NCBI RefSeq assembly: GCF_034355335.1
Contig: NZ_CP136422.1
Location: 2,948,501-3,012,500, forward strand
Source of the DNA: Blautia coccoides
Lineage (GTDB): Bacteria; Bacillota; Clostridia; Lachnospirales; Lachnospiraceae
Length of the DNA stretch: 64,000 nt
Direction: 5' to 3'
Below the pieces are notes generated by a model. That model worked only from the letters and a program-made list of their open reading frames with translations. It searched no databases and was not told the DNA's origin. The translations under genes were made by a program, and so were the position numbers. Positions 17,515-27,519 of the stretch are shown one piece after another; within the stretch, counting starts at the first letter, position 1; each line of letters opens with the position of its first letter.

Positions 17515-18579
17515 ATGGGAGTGACAAAAAAAAGCTTTGGAAAAAGCCCTGAAGGAAAAGATGTATTTTTGTATGAACTGAGTAATGAAAATGGGATGTC
17601 TGTTTCTGTGACAGATTTCGGTGCCATACTGGTCCGTGTGATGGTTCCGGATAAGGATAAGAATCTGACAGATGTGGTTCTCGGTTATGATAATGTAGAG
17701 GGATACTACGAGAATAAACCTCATTTTGGTTCTCCTATCGGTAGAAACGGAAACCGTATCGGCGGAGCTAAATTCACCATAAACGGCAAAGAGTATGTGC
17801 TGGCTCAGAATGATAACAAAAATAATTTACATAGCGGCCCGGACTTCTACCGCATCCGTGTATGGGATGTGGAGAGAGTGGAGGAACAGGAAAACAGTAT
17901 TACCTTCCGTATCTTCAGCCCGGACGGTGACCAGGGATTCCCGGGAAACTTTACAGGATATGTGACGTATAAGCTCACACAGGACAATGAACTTGTAATG
18001 CATTACACCGGCAGCGCAGACGCTGACACCGTTGTGAATATGACCAACCATTCCTATTTCAATCTGGCAGGCCATAATGCGGGGGCAGAGAGCATGCTGA
18101 ACCATGTAGTTCAGATCCATGCACCGGAGTTTACGCCGGTATCAGACTCAGAAGCTATCCCAACAGGGGAAATTTTAAAAGTAGAGGGCACTCCTATGGA
18201 CTTTACTTCTCCAAAGAAGATAGGACAGGATGTGGAGGACAGCTATGAACAACTTGTTTTCGGAGGCGGCTATGACCACAATTACGCACTCTCCAGAGAA
18301 AAGGGTGATGTAAAAGAGGCTGCGTCAGTTCACAGCCATGAGACAGGCATTACCATGAAGGTATTTACAGATCTTCCGGGAATGCAGTTTTATATCGGCA
18401 ATTTCATCAATAATGAGAATGGAAAGGGCGGCAGTGTCTATACAAAGCGTGCCGGTTTCTGTATGGAGACACAGTATTATCCCAATGCCTGCAATGAGGC
18501 AAACTTCCAGTCCTCTGTTCTGAAAGCCGGAGAGGAATACGATACTACCACAATTTATCAGTTTATGACAGAAGCATAG
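17515..18579 (+). CDS. galM: Aldose 1-epimerase (mutarotase)
   Basis: Interconverts the anomers of galactose, glucose and related aldoses. The 354-residue protein shows family motifs SPIGRNGNRIGGAKF (about 71-85), NNLHSGPDFYRIRVWD and MTNHSYFNLAGHN with the catalytic His, and FCMETQYYPNACNEANF near the end. The start at 17515 has AGGAGATG upstream; a 7-codon longer frame from 17494 overlaps that site. It is a single-gene unit with a terminator on each side. Confidence 0.94.
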   Translation: MGVTKKSFGKSPEGKDVFLYELSNENGMSVSVTDFGAILVRVMVPDKDKNLTDVVLGYDNVEGYYENKPHFGSPIGRNGNRIGGAKFTINGKEYVLAQNDNKNNLHSGPDFYRIRVWDVERVEEQENSITFRIFSPDGDQGFPGNFTGYVTYKLTQDNELVMHYTGSADADTVVNMTNHSYFNLAGHNAGAESMLNHVVQIHAPEFTPVSDSEAIPTGEILKVEGTPMDFTSPKKIGQDVEDSYEQLVFGGGYDHNYALSREKGDVKEAASVHSHETGITMKVFTDLPGMQFYIGNFINNENGKGGSVYTKRAGFCMETQYYPNACNEANFQSSVLKAGEEYDTTTIYQFMTEA

Positions 18580-18590
18580 GCATAAAAGAA

Positions 18591-18661
18591 AAGGGCTGCC
18601 TTGGGCAGGTACGCCGGCGCCGGATCGCGGCGCGGACGGCCTTGGGGCAGTCTGTTTTTTT
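18591..18661 (+). terminator. galM terminator
   Basis: A long GC-rich stem-loop has outer arms AGGGCTGCC (18592-18600) and GGCAGTCT (18646-18653) and ends in a run of seven T. Confidence 0.75.
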
Positions 18662-18707
18662 GCCGCATAAGAAGGTGGGGTAAATCAAGAGACAACAGGA
18701 GGCAAAA

Positions 18708-20276
18708 ATGGAGTCCAGATTATTAAAAAACAAATATTTTTTGTATGTAACTGAGTTTTTTTCCGGTATGTCGGTGATGGCTGTGGAGCTGGGAGCCAGC
18801 AGGCTGATGGCGCCTTATTTCAGTTCCTCCCAGATTGTATGGACCGTGATCATCGGTGTGATCATGATCGCCATGGCTATGGGAAATGTATGGGGCGGGC
18901 GCTCTGCAGATAAGCGTCATGATCCGGACAGGCTCTACCGCAGGCTTTTGATCGCGGCAGTGTGGATCGCGCTGATACCCTTTGTGGGCAGATATCTGAT
19001 CGCGGGAATCTCCCTTCTTTTGGCAATTTTTATCAAGTCAAATTTTCTTGTGTGGGCAGCGCTTTTTACCTGTCTGGCAATTTTTGCGTTTCCCTGTGTA
19101 CTGTTGGGAACTGTGACACCGTCCCTTGTGAAATTTTCTGTGAGCAATCTGGATGACAACGGAAAAACGGTGGGAGAATTGGGGGCATTAAATACCATTG
19201 GTAGTATTATCGGCACTTTTCTTCCAACATTTGTCACCATTCCGGCAGTTGGAACAGCGGCTACCTTCCTGATATTTTCAGCGGTTCTGGCAGCAATAGC
19301 AGTGGTTTATTTTGTGACAGTCAAGAGAAAAAGAGGGCTTTGCATCGGAACAGCAGCGGTACTTCTCATTTTGGCCCTGCTGACACCCGGTTTCAGCTTT
19401 GCCTTCTGGGAAAAGGATGTGACACTGGAAGACGAATCCATCTATAATTATCTGCAGGTCAAAGACAGTGAGGAACAGACCATCCTGTCCACCAACGTGC
19501 TTTTCGGCGTGCAGTCCATAAAGACAAAGAACCAGGAGCTGACTGGAATGTATTATGACTATGCGCTGGCAGCTCCGGTCATGGCTGGTATTAACACGAA
19601 AGAGGACAACCAGGTGATGATACTGGGCCTTGGAAGCGGTACCTTTGCCGACTACTGTGACCGGTATTTCCCGGGAACAAAAATCCAGGGGGCAGAGATT
19701 GATAAAAAGATTGCTGATATTGCCACAGACTATTTCGGGCTGCCCGAGAGTGTGGAGGTGGCAGTGGAGGACGGAAGAGCCTATTTGACAGCCTCTGAGG
19801 ATTCTTATGACGTGATCATGGTGGATGCCTATCAGGATATCACCATACCCTTTCAGATGTCTTCCGTGGAATTTTTCAGTCAGGTTAAAAACCATTTAAA
19901 GGATAACGGAGTGATGGTGGTCAACATGAATATGAAATCCAGTTCTGAGGATTCCATCAATGATTATCTCTGTGATACCATAGCCTCCGTGTTCAAATAT
20001 GTGTACACTGTACCGGTGGACGGTGGTACCAATATGGAGGTTTTTGCCTCCAATGAAGCAGGGCTTCCCGCAATGCTTGAGAAAAATACGGAAAAACTTC
20101 CAAAGGGGGAGTTGAAGAGCATGATGGAGACAGTTTCAGCAGAAATTTCCGATTATGAAGGGAAAGACAGGATCCTGACAGATGATAAGGCTCCTGTGGA
20201 GCTTTTGGGTATGAAGGTTCTGGATGAGATCATCGGGGAAGAACTGGATTATTATCGGGAACTGTATCTGGGTTAA
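18708..20276 (+). CDS. Fused MFS/spermidine synthase-like membrane protein
   Basis: A 522-residue protein. The N-terminal half (about 1-235) has seven or so membrane segments, starting with FFSGMSVMAVELGASRLMAPYF, a feature of the SpeE-like fused family. The C-terminal half (about 260-480) is a Rossmann methyltransferase-type fold like spermidine synthase, with VMILGLGSGTFADYC as nucleotide/SAM loop and VEDGRAYL and DVIMVDAY further on. True aminopropyl transfer is unproven for these fusions. The start follows AGGAGG. No polyamine genes are adjacent. Confidence 0.82.
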   Translation: MESRLLKNKYFLYVTEFFSGMSVMAVELGASRLMAPYFSSSQIVWTVIIGVIMIAMAMGNVWGGRSADKRHDPDRLYRRLLIAAVWIALIPFVGRYLIAGISLLLAIFIKSNFLVWAALFTCLAIFAFPCVLLGTVTPSLVKFSVSNLDDNGKTVGELGALNTIGSIIGTFLPTFVTIPAVGTAATFLIFSAVLAAIAVVYFVTVKRKRGLCIGTAAVLLILALLTPGFSFAFWEKDVTLEDESIYNYLQVKDSEEQTILSTNVLFGVQSIKTKNQELTGMYYDYALAAPVMAGINTKEDNQVMILGLGSGTFADYCDRYFPGTKIQGAEIDKKIADIATDYFGLPESVEVAVEDGRAYLTASEDSYDVIMVDAYQDITIPFQMSSVEFFSQVKNHLKDNGVMVVNMNMKSSSEDSINDYLCDTIASVFKYVYTVPVDGGTNMEVFASNEAGLPAMLEKNTEKLPKGELKSMMETVSAEISDYEGKDRILTDDKAPVELLGMKVLDEIIGEELDYYRELYLG

Positions 20277-20341
20277 TTTAAAATATGCATGGAAAACGCT
20301 CTCCAGGGTATGAAATCTTTTCTTCTTTCATATATTAATAT

Positions 20342-21829
20342 ATGGACTGGAAACAAAAACTAAAATGGAAAATGCTGATCATACTGCTTGCCGTGATCGG
20401 TATCCTGATCGTATGGCAGGCGAACAGGGCTGGAGTGAGAAGACAGGAAGTTTACCGGACACAGAGCCTGCAGGAGAATATGATAAAAGAAAATGAGCGG
20501 GCCAGTGCCGGCGTGACATTGCCGGCTTCCTCCACCGATGACACAGAGGAAAAAGGACAAAAGAGTGCGGAAGCTTCTGGGGATACAGAGGCCCAAGCTG
20601 ATGATACAGCTGATGATACAGCTCAGGACAGCAGCAAAGGCGCCGAGGATACAGAGAGTGAAGCGGCAGCAGCAAAAGTGCAGGAGCCTGAGATTTCGGT
20701 ACTTCTTATGACAGACGGATATAAAGGATATACACACCAGAGCGTAAAGTTACAGTTTCATGGAAGTTATCATCTTCTGGGCAGCCAGGAGATGGACTAT
20801 GCAGACGGCGAGACATTGGAGCTGACTGCAGACAGTCCCCTTTTTGGGGATGGAAAGCTGGAACTTCAGGCAAGTGGAGCGGAAAACAGGGCGACCCTGC
20901 TGTCAGTGGAAAGGCAGCAGGGCAATCCTGCTTATAGGGGCAATTTTACTGTCTATCAGGAGGCGGGAGGTCTGCGTATCGTAAATACACTGCCTCTGGA
21001 AGCGTATCTGTACGGTGTGGTACCCAGTGAAATGCCTGCGTCTTACCATATAGAAGCTCTGAAAGCCCAGGCCGTCTGTGCCAGAACGTACGCCTGTGTA
21101 CAGATGCAGAAGAGTGCCTTGTCTGATCTCGGTGCGGATGTGGATGACAGTGTGGCCTATCAGGTCTATCAAAACGGCGGAGAGGCTGCCCAGGCCAATG
21201 ATGCTGTGGATGAGACAAAAGGAGAAATCCTGGAGAGCGGAGGCCAGCCTATCACCGCATACTACTTTTCTACTTCCAGCGGAAAGACCAGTACAGATGA
21301 AGTGTGGGAGGTTTCAGCTCCGGCTTCTTATCTGAAAAGTGTGGACTGCAGTTATGACGCGCAGGAACCATGGCATCAGTGGAGTATTGCTTTTTCGGCG
21401 GAACGTATGCTGACAGCCATACAGGCTAAATATGCGGGGGTACAGGAAATCCATGATATTGACGCGTCAAAGACAAGTGACAGCGGTGCTGTCATGAATC
21501 TGACTCTTGATACAGACCAAGGAGTTTACAATATCAGTAATGAGTACGATATACGTGCCTTGTTGTCTCCGGACGGACTTTCCATAACGAGACAGGATGG
21601 TTCCGTGGTGAAAGGGTCAACGCTTCTTCCAAGCGCTTATTTTACACTGGAAGAACAGCGGGATGAAAATAATGTCCTCACAGGCTATGTGATAAGCGGC
21701 GGCGGTTACGGCCACGGCGTGGGTCTGAGCCAGAATGGTGCAAAAGGAATGGCAGAAGCGGGGATGAGTTACCAGGAGATACTTGCCTATTTTTATAAGG
21801 ATGTAGAGCTGGCTGATATAGCGGATTAG
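20342..21829 (+). CDS. SpoIID/LytB-domain protein
   Basis: A 495-residue membrane-anchored protein. The N-terminal membrane segment (about 11-27) is followed by an acidic low-complexity linker (about 55-115). The SpoIID/LytB domain (about 215-495) has NTLPLEAYLYGVVPSEMP, then EALKAQAVCARTYA, and ends GHGVGLSQNGAKGMAEAGM. SpoIID is a lytic transglycosylase acting on peptidoglycan; paralogues occur widely in Clostridia outside sporulation. The start ATG at 20342 has no clear ribosome binding site, which is unusual in this window. The next gene has its own promoter. Confidence 0.85.
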   Translation: MDWKQKLKWKMLIILLAVIGILIVWQANRAGVRRQEVYRTQSLQENMIKENERASAGVTLPASSTDDTEEKGQKSAEASGDTEAQADDTADDTAQDSSKGAEDTESEAAAAKVQEPEISVLLMTDGYKGYTHQSVKLQFHGSYHLLGSQEMDYADGETLELTADSPLFGDGKLELQASGAENRATLLSVERQQGNPAYRGNFTVYQEAGGLRIVNTLPLEAYLYGVVPSEMPASYHIEALKAQAVCARTYACVQMQKSALSDLGADVDDSVAYQVYQNGGEAAQANDAVDETKGEILESGGQPITAYYFSTSSGKTSTDEVWEVSAPASYLKSVDCSYDAQEPWHQWSIAFSAERMLTAIQAKYAGVQEIHDIDASKTSDSGAVMNLTLDTDQGVYNISNEYDIRALLSPDGLSITRQDGSVVKGSTLLPSAYFTLEEQRDENNVLTGYVISGGGYGHGVGLSQNGAKGMAEAGMSYQEILAYFYKDVELADIAD

Positions 21830-21902
21830 CCGTTACTGTCCATATGGTGCGTGGCTGCCTTGGGACTGCATTGCATTTGCAAGGCAACACCTCGCGGGAC
21901 AC

Positions 21903-21931
21903 TTGTCATCCGAAGGGGCACATGCTATAAT
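21903..21931 (+). promoter_or_regulatory. Promoter of the YihY-like gene
   Basis: TTGTCA (21903-21908) and a perfect TATAAT (21926-21931) are separated by 17 bases. Because start is then near 21938, any start codon upstream of that point is unlikely. Confidence 0.65.
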
Positions 21932-21970
21932 GGGAAAATAATGCGTAAATTACATGCGGGTACAGATAAA

Positions 21971-22942
21971 ATGAAAATTATAAAAAGTATGGTGAACACA
22001 GTCACCGGATTTATGGAAAAAATGAATAAGAATCACGTGTCAGCCTATTCTGCACAGGCTGCCTATTTCATCATACTTTCTTTTATCCCATTTATGCTCC
22101 TTCTCATGACTTCCGTGCGGTATACCCCCCTTAACAGGCAGGAAGTGATCAATGCAGTGATGCAGATCTGTCCTGAGAGCTTTGAGACCTTTATCCAGGG
22201 AATTGTCAATGAAGTGTATGAGAAATCCCTGACGGTTGTGCCGCTTTCCGGTTTTATTGCTCTGTGGTCGGCAGGAAAGGGAATCCAGTCACTGACCAAT
22301 GGCTTTAACTGTATTTATCAGGTAAAAGAGACCAGGAATTACATTGTGACAAGGATCCGGTCTGTATTTTACACCTTTGTCTTTGTCATTGCCATTGTAC
22401 TGACTCTGATCCTTCAGGTATTCGGCAACAGCCTGCAGAGGGAACTGAGCAAGCGCCTGCCGTTTCTCGATAAGCTGGTGTCCATGATCATCAGTATGAG
22501 AGTGACCATCACTTTGCTGGCCCTGTGTGTGGTGTTCCTGTTTCTATATAAATTTGTGCCCAACAGGAAAGCAACCTTCAGAAGCCAGATGCCCGGTGCT
22601 GTGTTTACAGCGGTGAGCTGGTCTGCTTTTTCTTTTGGATTTTCTCTCTACTTTGACTATTATGAGGGAGCGTCCAATATGTACGGAAGCATGACCACCA
22701 TTATATTGATTCTCCTGTGGATGTACTTCTGTATGAATATCATGATGATAGGCGCACAGATCAACTGCTATTTTGAGGAGAAATTCAAATGGGTACACCA
22801 GGTGGCAACCGAAACCCTCAAGAGAGAATATCAGCAGCTCATCGGGAGAGACGATGAGGAAGACGATGAAGATGAGGAGGATATGGGAGATTTTTCAAAA
22901 AAATCGGAAGAAAAAGAAATAAAAGCTGACAAACCTTCTTGA
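21971..22942 (+). CDS. YihY/BrkB-family inner membrane protein
   Basis: A polytopic membrane protein of the YihY/virulence factor BrkB family (once misnamed ribonuclease BN). Six hydrophobic segments begin with SAQAAYFIILSFIPFMLLL; the conserved GFIALWSAGKGIQSL region (around 85-100) and MTTIILILLWMYFCMNIMMIGAQIN near the end are family signatures. The C-terminus is acidic and Glu/Asp-rich. The start is uncertain: 21971 (MKIIKSM, 323 residues) is preferred; ATG 21941 is possible; GTG 21851 lies upstream of the promoter. The function is unknown. Confidence 0.82.
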   Translation: MKIIKSMVNTVTGFMEKMNKNHVSAYSAQAAYFIILSFIPFMLLLMTSVRYTPLNRQEVINAVMQICPESFETFIQGIVNEVYEKSLTVVPLSGFIALWSAGKGIQSLTNGFNCIYQVKETRNYIVTRIRSVFYTFVFVIAIVLTLILQVFGNSLQRELSKRLPFLDKLVSMIISMRVTITLLALCVVFLFLYKFVPNRKATFRSQMPGAVFTAVSWSAFSFGFSLYFDYYEGASNMYGSMTTIILILLWMYFCMNIMMIGAQINCYFEEKFKWVHQVATETLKREYQQLIGRDDEEDDEDEEDMGDFSKKSEEKEIKADKPS

Positions 22943-22967
22943 CAGAATGCGAATTAATGGCTAAAAT
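22939..22967 (+). promoter_or_regulatory. pheST promoter
   Basis: A perfect TTGACA (22939-22944) and TAAAAT (22962-22967) are separated by 17 bases. The -35 element overlaps the stop codon of the YihY-like gene. Confidence 0.75.
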
Positions 22968-22973
22968 GGGTTA

Positions 22974-23240
22974 CAGACAATACATGAAAAAGCTATGAAG
23001 GTGTCAGTAGATGTTTATCTTCTGCCAGAGATGAGGAGTCACCGGCTGCAAGCTCCTCTCAGTTCAGATAACCGTTGAGATTCCCACCGGAGCTGCATTT
23101 CTGAAACAGCAGTAGGAAATGACGTCACTGTGCGTTAAACAGATACGAGTGCCCTCTGTATTTTTACAGATGGGAACAAGGGTGGTACCGCGGACTTAAC
23201 AGGCTTCGTCCCTTTTGGGGTGAGGTCTTTTTTTATTGTC
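22974..23240 (+). ncRNA. T-box leader of pheST (Phe specifier UUC)
   Basis: A T-box riboswitch sensing uncharged tRNA-Phe. The specifier context GAGA-TTC-CCACCGGAGC places UUC at 23081-23083, and the T-box sequence AAGGGTGGTACCGCGGA is at 23178-23193. A competing terminator ends at about 23237 with a run of seven T. It sits directly before pheS with a matched promoter. Confidence 0.92.
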
Positions 23241-23301
23241 AAAAACAGTAACTGTGAGGGTAATGAACAGTTACCGGAAATAAAAGTATAAGGAGATAGC
23301 C

Positions 23302-24321
23302 ATGAAAGAAAAATTACAGCGAATTCAGGAAGAAGCGGCAAAGCGCATCCAGGAGTCGGATTCCCTGGACAAATTAAATGATGTACGTGTTGCTTTTCTT
23401 GGAAAAAAAGGAGAACTGACAGCAGTTTTAAAGGGCATGAAAGAGGTAGCCGCTGAGGACAGACCAAAGGTTGGTCAGTGGGTAAATGAAACCCGTGCCC
23501 AGATCGAAAAGTATCTGGAAGATACAAAAGGAAAGCTGGAAGCTGCCCTTATGGAGGAAAAACTGAAAACAGAAGTGATCGACGTTACACTTCCTGCAAA
23601 AAAAATGGAAATCGGCCACAGACATCCCAACACCATAGCACTGGAGGAAGTGGAGCGTATCTTCATCGGTATGGGTTATGAGGTTGTGGAAGGCCCGGAA
23701 GTGGAGTACATGGATTACAACTTCACAAAACTGAATATCCCGGAGGGACATCCTGCCAGAGATGAACAGGATACTTTCTTCATTGACGATAAGATCTGTC
23801 TGCGTTCCCAGACTTCCCCGGTACAGGCCCGTACCATGGAACAGGGCAAACTGCCGATCCGTATGATCGCACCGGGACGCGTGTTCCGTTCTGATGAGGT
23901 GGATGCCACCCATTCTCCTTCTTTCCACCAGATCGAAGGCCTTGTCATTGATAAACATATTACATTTGCCGACTTAAAAGGAACTCTGGAAGAGTTCGCG
24001 AAAGAGCTGTTCGGACCGGAGACAAAGACAAAATTCCGTCCCCATCACTTCCCGTTCACAGAGCCAAGCGCAGAGGTGGATGTTTCCTGCTTCAAATGCG
24101 GCGGCAAGGGCTGCCGTTTCTGTAAAGGTTCCGGCTGGATCGAGATCCTGGGCTGTGGTATGGTACATCCCCATGTTCTTGAAATGTGCGGCATTGATCC
24201 CGAGGAATATACAGGCTTTGCCTTTGGTGTGGGACTGGAGCGTATCGCTTTGCTGAAATATGAGATTGATGATATGAGACTTCTGTACGAAAACGACACC
24301 AGATTCCTGAAACAGTTCTGA
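23302..24321 (+). CDS. pheS: Phenylalanyl-tRNA synthetase alpha subunit
   Basis: The catalytic alpha chain of the alpha2-beta2 synthetase, 339 residues. It has an N-terminal coiled coil (about 1-90), class II motif 2 around FRSDEVDATHSPSFHQIEGL and motif 3 GFAFGVGLERIALLKYEIDD. A Cys-rich segment before motif 3 (CFKCGGKGCRFC) is common in Gram-positive PheS. The start follows AAGGAGATAG. It is co-transcribed with pheT 63 bases downstream under the T-box. Confidence 0.97.
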   Translation: MKEKLQRIQEEAAKRIQESDSLDKLNDVRVAFLGKKGELTAVLKGMKEVAAEDRPKVGQWVNETRAQIEKYLEDTKGKLEAALMEEKLKTEVIDVTLPAKKMEIGHRHPNTIALEEVERIFIGMGYEVVEGPEVEYMDYNFTKLNIPEGHPARDEQDTFFIDDKICLRSQTSPVQARTMEQGKLPIRMIAPGRVFRSDEVDATHSPSFHQIEGLVIDKHITFADLKGTLEEFAKELFGPETKTKFRPHHFPFTEPSAEVDVSCFKCGGKGCRFCKGSGWIEILGCGMVHPHVLEMCGIDPEEYTGFAFGVGLERIALLKYEIDDMRLLYENDTRFLKQF

Positions 24322-24384
24322 TCAAAGAGAAATGACTCGTCGGGAAATCCTGAGGCAGAATATTAATTATAGAGGAGAACAACA

Positions 24385-26802
24385 ATGAATACATCTTTAT
24401 CATGGATTAAAATGTATGTGCCGGATCTGGACGTCACGGCACAGGAATATACAGATGCAATGACTTTATCCGGAACGAAAGTGGAAGGCTTTGAGGAGCT
24501 GGATGCGGATTTGGAAAAAATCGTTATCGGACAGATTGAGAAGATTGAACGCCATCCGGACGCTGATAAGCTGATCATCTGCCAGGTCAATGTGGGGACC
24601 GAGACAGTTCAGATCGTGACCGGCGCGCCCAATGTAAAAGAGGGAGACAAAATTCCGGTGGTTCTGGACGGAGGCCGTGTTGCAGGCGGTCACGACGGCA
24701 AAAAGACACCGGGAGGTGTCAGCATCAAAAAAGGCAAGCTGCGCGGCATTGAATCCTGCGGCATGATGTGCTCCATTGAGGAACTGGGTTCCACCAGGGA
24801 GTTTTACCCGGAAGCTCCGGAATACGGCATTTATATATTCCCGGAGGACGCAGTGGTTGGTGAGAGTGCCATCCATGCACTTGGACTGGATGACGTGGTA
24901 TTTGAATATGAGATCACCTCAAACCGTGTGGACTGTTACAGTGTGATCGGTATTGCAAGGGAAGCTGCGGCAACCTTCAATAAGAAGTTTATCCCCCCTA
25001 CAGTGGAGGTAAAGGGAAATCAGGAGGATGCCCATGATTACGTCAAGGTGACCGTGGAGGATACAGACCTCTGCCCGCGCTACTGTGCAAGGGTTGTAAA
25101 AAATGTAAAAATCGGACCTTCACCCAAATGGATGCAGCGCTGTTTGGCTGCCAACGGCATCCGTCCTATCAACAACCTGGTGGACATCACCAACTATGTG
25201 ATGGAAGAATACGGACAGCCCATGCACGCCTATGATATGGACACCATCGAAGGACAGGAGATCATTGTGCGCCGTGCCTCAAAAGGAGAAAAATTTGTGA
25301 CACTGGATGGACAGGAACGTGATCTGGATGATTCTGTGCTGATGATCTGCGATGGTAAAAAGCCTGTAGGACTTGCAGGTATCATGGGAGGAGAGAATTC
25401 CATGATCACAGATACCGTGAGCACGGTGTTATTCGAGGCCGCTTGCTTTGACGGTGTAAATATCCGTCTCTCCAGCAAGAAAGTAGGACTCAGAACCGAT
25501 GCCTCCGGCAAGTTCGAGAAGGGACTTGATCCCAACAATGCCCAGGCAGCCATTGACAGAGCCTGCCAGCTCATCGAAGAATTCGGCTGCGGTGAAGTCG
25601 TAGGCGGAATGGTTGATGTGTATTCAAAAGTGAAAGAGCCGGTTCGTGTAGCTTTTGAGCCGGAGAAGATAAACGATTTGCTGGGTACAGAACTCTCCAA
25701 AGAGGAAATGCTCTCTTATCTCGCAAAAGTAGAGTTGGCATATGATGAGAAGACAAATGAGATCGTAGCACCTACCTTCCGCGCAGATATTTTCCGTACT
25801 GCGGATATTGCAGAGGAAGTGGCACGTTTCTACGGATATGACAATATTCCTACAACTCTTCCTAAGGGAGAGGCTACCACAGGAAAGCTGCCGTTTAAGC
25901 TGCGCATTGAGCAGGCGGCAAGAGATATGGCGGAATGCAACGGATTTTCACAGGGATACTGCTATTCCTTTGAAAGCCCCAAAGTATTTGACAAGCTGCT
26001 GATCCCGGCAGAGGATGAACTGCGAAGGGTGATCACTATTTCCAATCCTTTGGGTGAGGATTTCAGCATTATGAGGACAACTCCCCTAAACGGTATGTTG
26101 CAGTCTCTTGGAACCAACTACAAGAGAAGAAATAAAGATGTCCGTCTCTATGAGCTGGGCAATGTATATCTGCCGAAAGAACTGCCGCTGAAGGATCTGC
26201 CGGAGGAGAGAATGATGTTTACTCTGGGCATGTACGGTGCCGGTGATTTCTTTGTCATGAAAGGCGTTGTTGAGGAGTTCCTGGATAAGATCGGAATGCA
26301 TGAGAAAGAGGAGTATGATCCGAAATCAGGCAAACCTTTCCTGCATCCCGGACGCCAGGCTGATATTATATACAAGGGAACCGTGATCGGTTATCTGGGA
26401 GAGGTACACCCGGCTGTGGCAGACACTTACGGCATTGGTGAGAGAGCTTATGTGGCTGTGCTGGAGATTCCGGCCATCCTGGAGTTCGCTACCTTTGATA
26501 GAAAATACGAAGGGATCGCAAAATTCCCCGCAGTGAGCCGTGACATCAGTATGGTAGTGTCGAAAGATGTACTGGCAGGAGAGATAGAGCGCGTTCTTGT
26601 ACAGCGCGGCGGCAAGATCCTGGAGAGCTATAATCTTTTCGATATCTATGAGGGAAGCCAGATCAAAGACGGGTTCAAGTCCCTGGCATACTCCATCACC
26701 TTCCGGGCAAAGGACAAGACACTGGAGGAAAATGAGATCACAGCTGCTATGAAGAAAATCTTAAACGGGCTGGAAAGCCTTGGTATAGAGCTGCGTAAAT
26801 AA
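24385..26802 (+). CDS. pheT: Phenylalanyl-tRNA synthetase beta subunit
   Basis: An 805-residue beta chain. Domains in order are the N-terminal EMAP/OB tRNA-binding fold (about 40-155, with RHPDADKLIICQVNVG), the B3/4 editing domain (about 210-390), the B5 domain (about 405-475), the inactive synthetase-like core (about 485-690), and the C-terminal FDX-ACB anticodon-binding domain (about 710-805, starting YEGIAKFPAVSRDIS). The start follows AGGAG. It works only with PheS; the two genes share one T-box leader. Confidence 0.97.
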   Translation: MNTSLSWIKMYVPDLDVTAQEYTDAMTLSGTKVEGFEELDADLEKIVIGQIEKIERHPDADKLIICQVNVGTETVQIVTGAPNVKEGDKIPVVLDGGRVAGGHDGKKTPGGVSIKKGKLRGIESCGMMCSIEELGSTREFYPEAPEYGIYIFPEDAVVGESAIHALGLDDVVFEYEITSNRVDCYSVIGIAREAAATFNKKFIPPTVEVKGNQEDAHDYVKVTVEDTDLCPRYCARVVKNVKIGPSPKWMQRCLAANGIRPINNLVDITNYVMEEYGQPMHAYDMDTIEGQEIIVRRASKGEKFVTLDGQERDLDDSVLMICDGKKPVGLAGIMGGENSMITDTVSTVLFEAACFDGVNIRLSSKKVGLRTDASGKFEKGLDPNNAQAAIDRACQLIEEFGCGEVVGGMVDVYSKVKEPVRVAFEPEKINDLLGTELSKEEMLSYLAKVELAYDEKTNEIVAPTFRADIFRTADIAEEVARFYGYDNIPTTLPKGEATTGKLPFKLRIEQAARDMAECNGFSQGYCYSFESPKVFDKLLIPAEDELRRVITISNPLGEDFSIMRTTPLNGMLQSLGTNYKRRNKDVRLYELGNVYLPKELPLKDLPEERMMFTLGMYGAGDFFVMKGVVEEFLDKIGMHEKEEYDPKSGKPFLHPGRQADIIYKGTVIGYLGEVHPAVADTYGIGERAYVAVLEIPAILEFATFDRKYEGIAKFPAVSRDISMVVSKDVLAGEIERVLVQRGGKILESYNLFDIYEGSQIKDGFKSLAYSITFRAKDKTLEENEITAAMKKILNGLESLGIELRK

Positions 26803-26842
26803 AAAGTACGCGGTTTGCAGAAATTTTGGGAGAGCAGGTATT

Positions 26843-27445
26843 ATGAAGCTTTATATTATCCGTCATGGGGAAACCTCCTGGAATGTCCAGAGAAGGCTTC
26901 AGGGGGCCTCGGATACGGATCTGAATGAAAACGGTATTACTCTGGCAAAGCGGACCGGGGAAGCATTAAAAGAAATCCCTTTTGATCTCTGCTTTACCAG
27001 CCCGTTAAAACGGGCGAAAATGACTGCAGAACTGATACTGGCAGGAAGAGATATCTCTATATATGACGATGAACGTCTCAGGGAGATTTCCTTCGGCGAA
27101 TGGGAAGGGCGGGATTCCGCCCTTTTGCCTGCCCATATGCTGGACAACTTTTTCCATCATACAGAGGTCTACGAACCTCCGAAAGGCGGGGAGAGTATCA
27201 GGGAAATCTGCACAAGGACAAAGGATTTTTTCCAGGAGCTTATATGCAGGGAAAAGCTGCAGGATAAAACCCTGCTCATTGCATCCCACGGCTGTGCTGT
27301 GCGGGCACTTCTGCAGAATGTTTACTCCGACGCGGCGATTCAAAATTTCTGGCACGGCTGTGTGCCGCCAAACTGCGGTGTGAATATTGTGGAAGTTGCA
27401 GATGGAAGGGCAGAACTTTTGGAAGAGGATGTAGTATTTGGCTGA
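26843..27445 (+). CDS. Histidine phosphatase-family protein
   Basis: A 200-residue member of the phosphoglycerate mutase-like (histidine phosphatase) superfamily. The catalytic RHG is at residues 7-9 (LYIIRHGETSWN), the second Arg is in SPLKRAKMTAE, the acid is in ISFGEWEGRD, and the second His is in LIASHGCAVRALL. The substrate cannot be named; CobC- and GpmB-like annotations are used for such proteins. It sits 40 bases after pheT and may be in the same transcript, followed by queA. Confidence 0.85.
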   Translation: MKLYIIRHGETSWNVQRRLQGASDTDLNENGITLAKRTGEALKEIPFDLCFTSPLKRAKMTAELILAGRDISIYDDERLREISFGEWEGRDSALLPAHMLDNFFHHTEVYEPPKGGESIREICTRTKDFFQELICREKLQDKTLLIASHGCAVRALLQNVYSDAAIQNFWHGCVPPNCGVNIVEVADGRAELLEEDVVFG

Positions 27446-27519
27446 GAAAGCCGTTTACTTAAAAGCTGCCGGCGGACATGTCCGGTTCGTCTGCTGTTGG
27501 CAGAAATAAAGGAGAAAAA

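Noticed and set aside
21851..21970. Upstream GTG start of the YihY-like gene
   Set aside because: A consensus promoter at 21903-21931 places transcription start downstream of that GTG.
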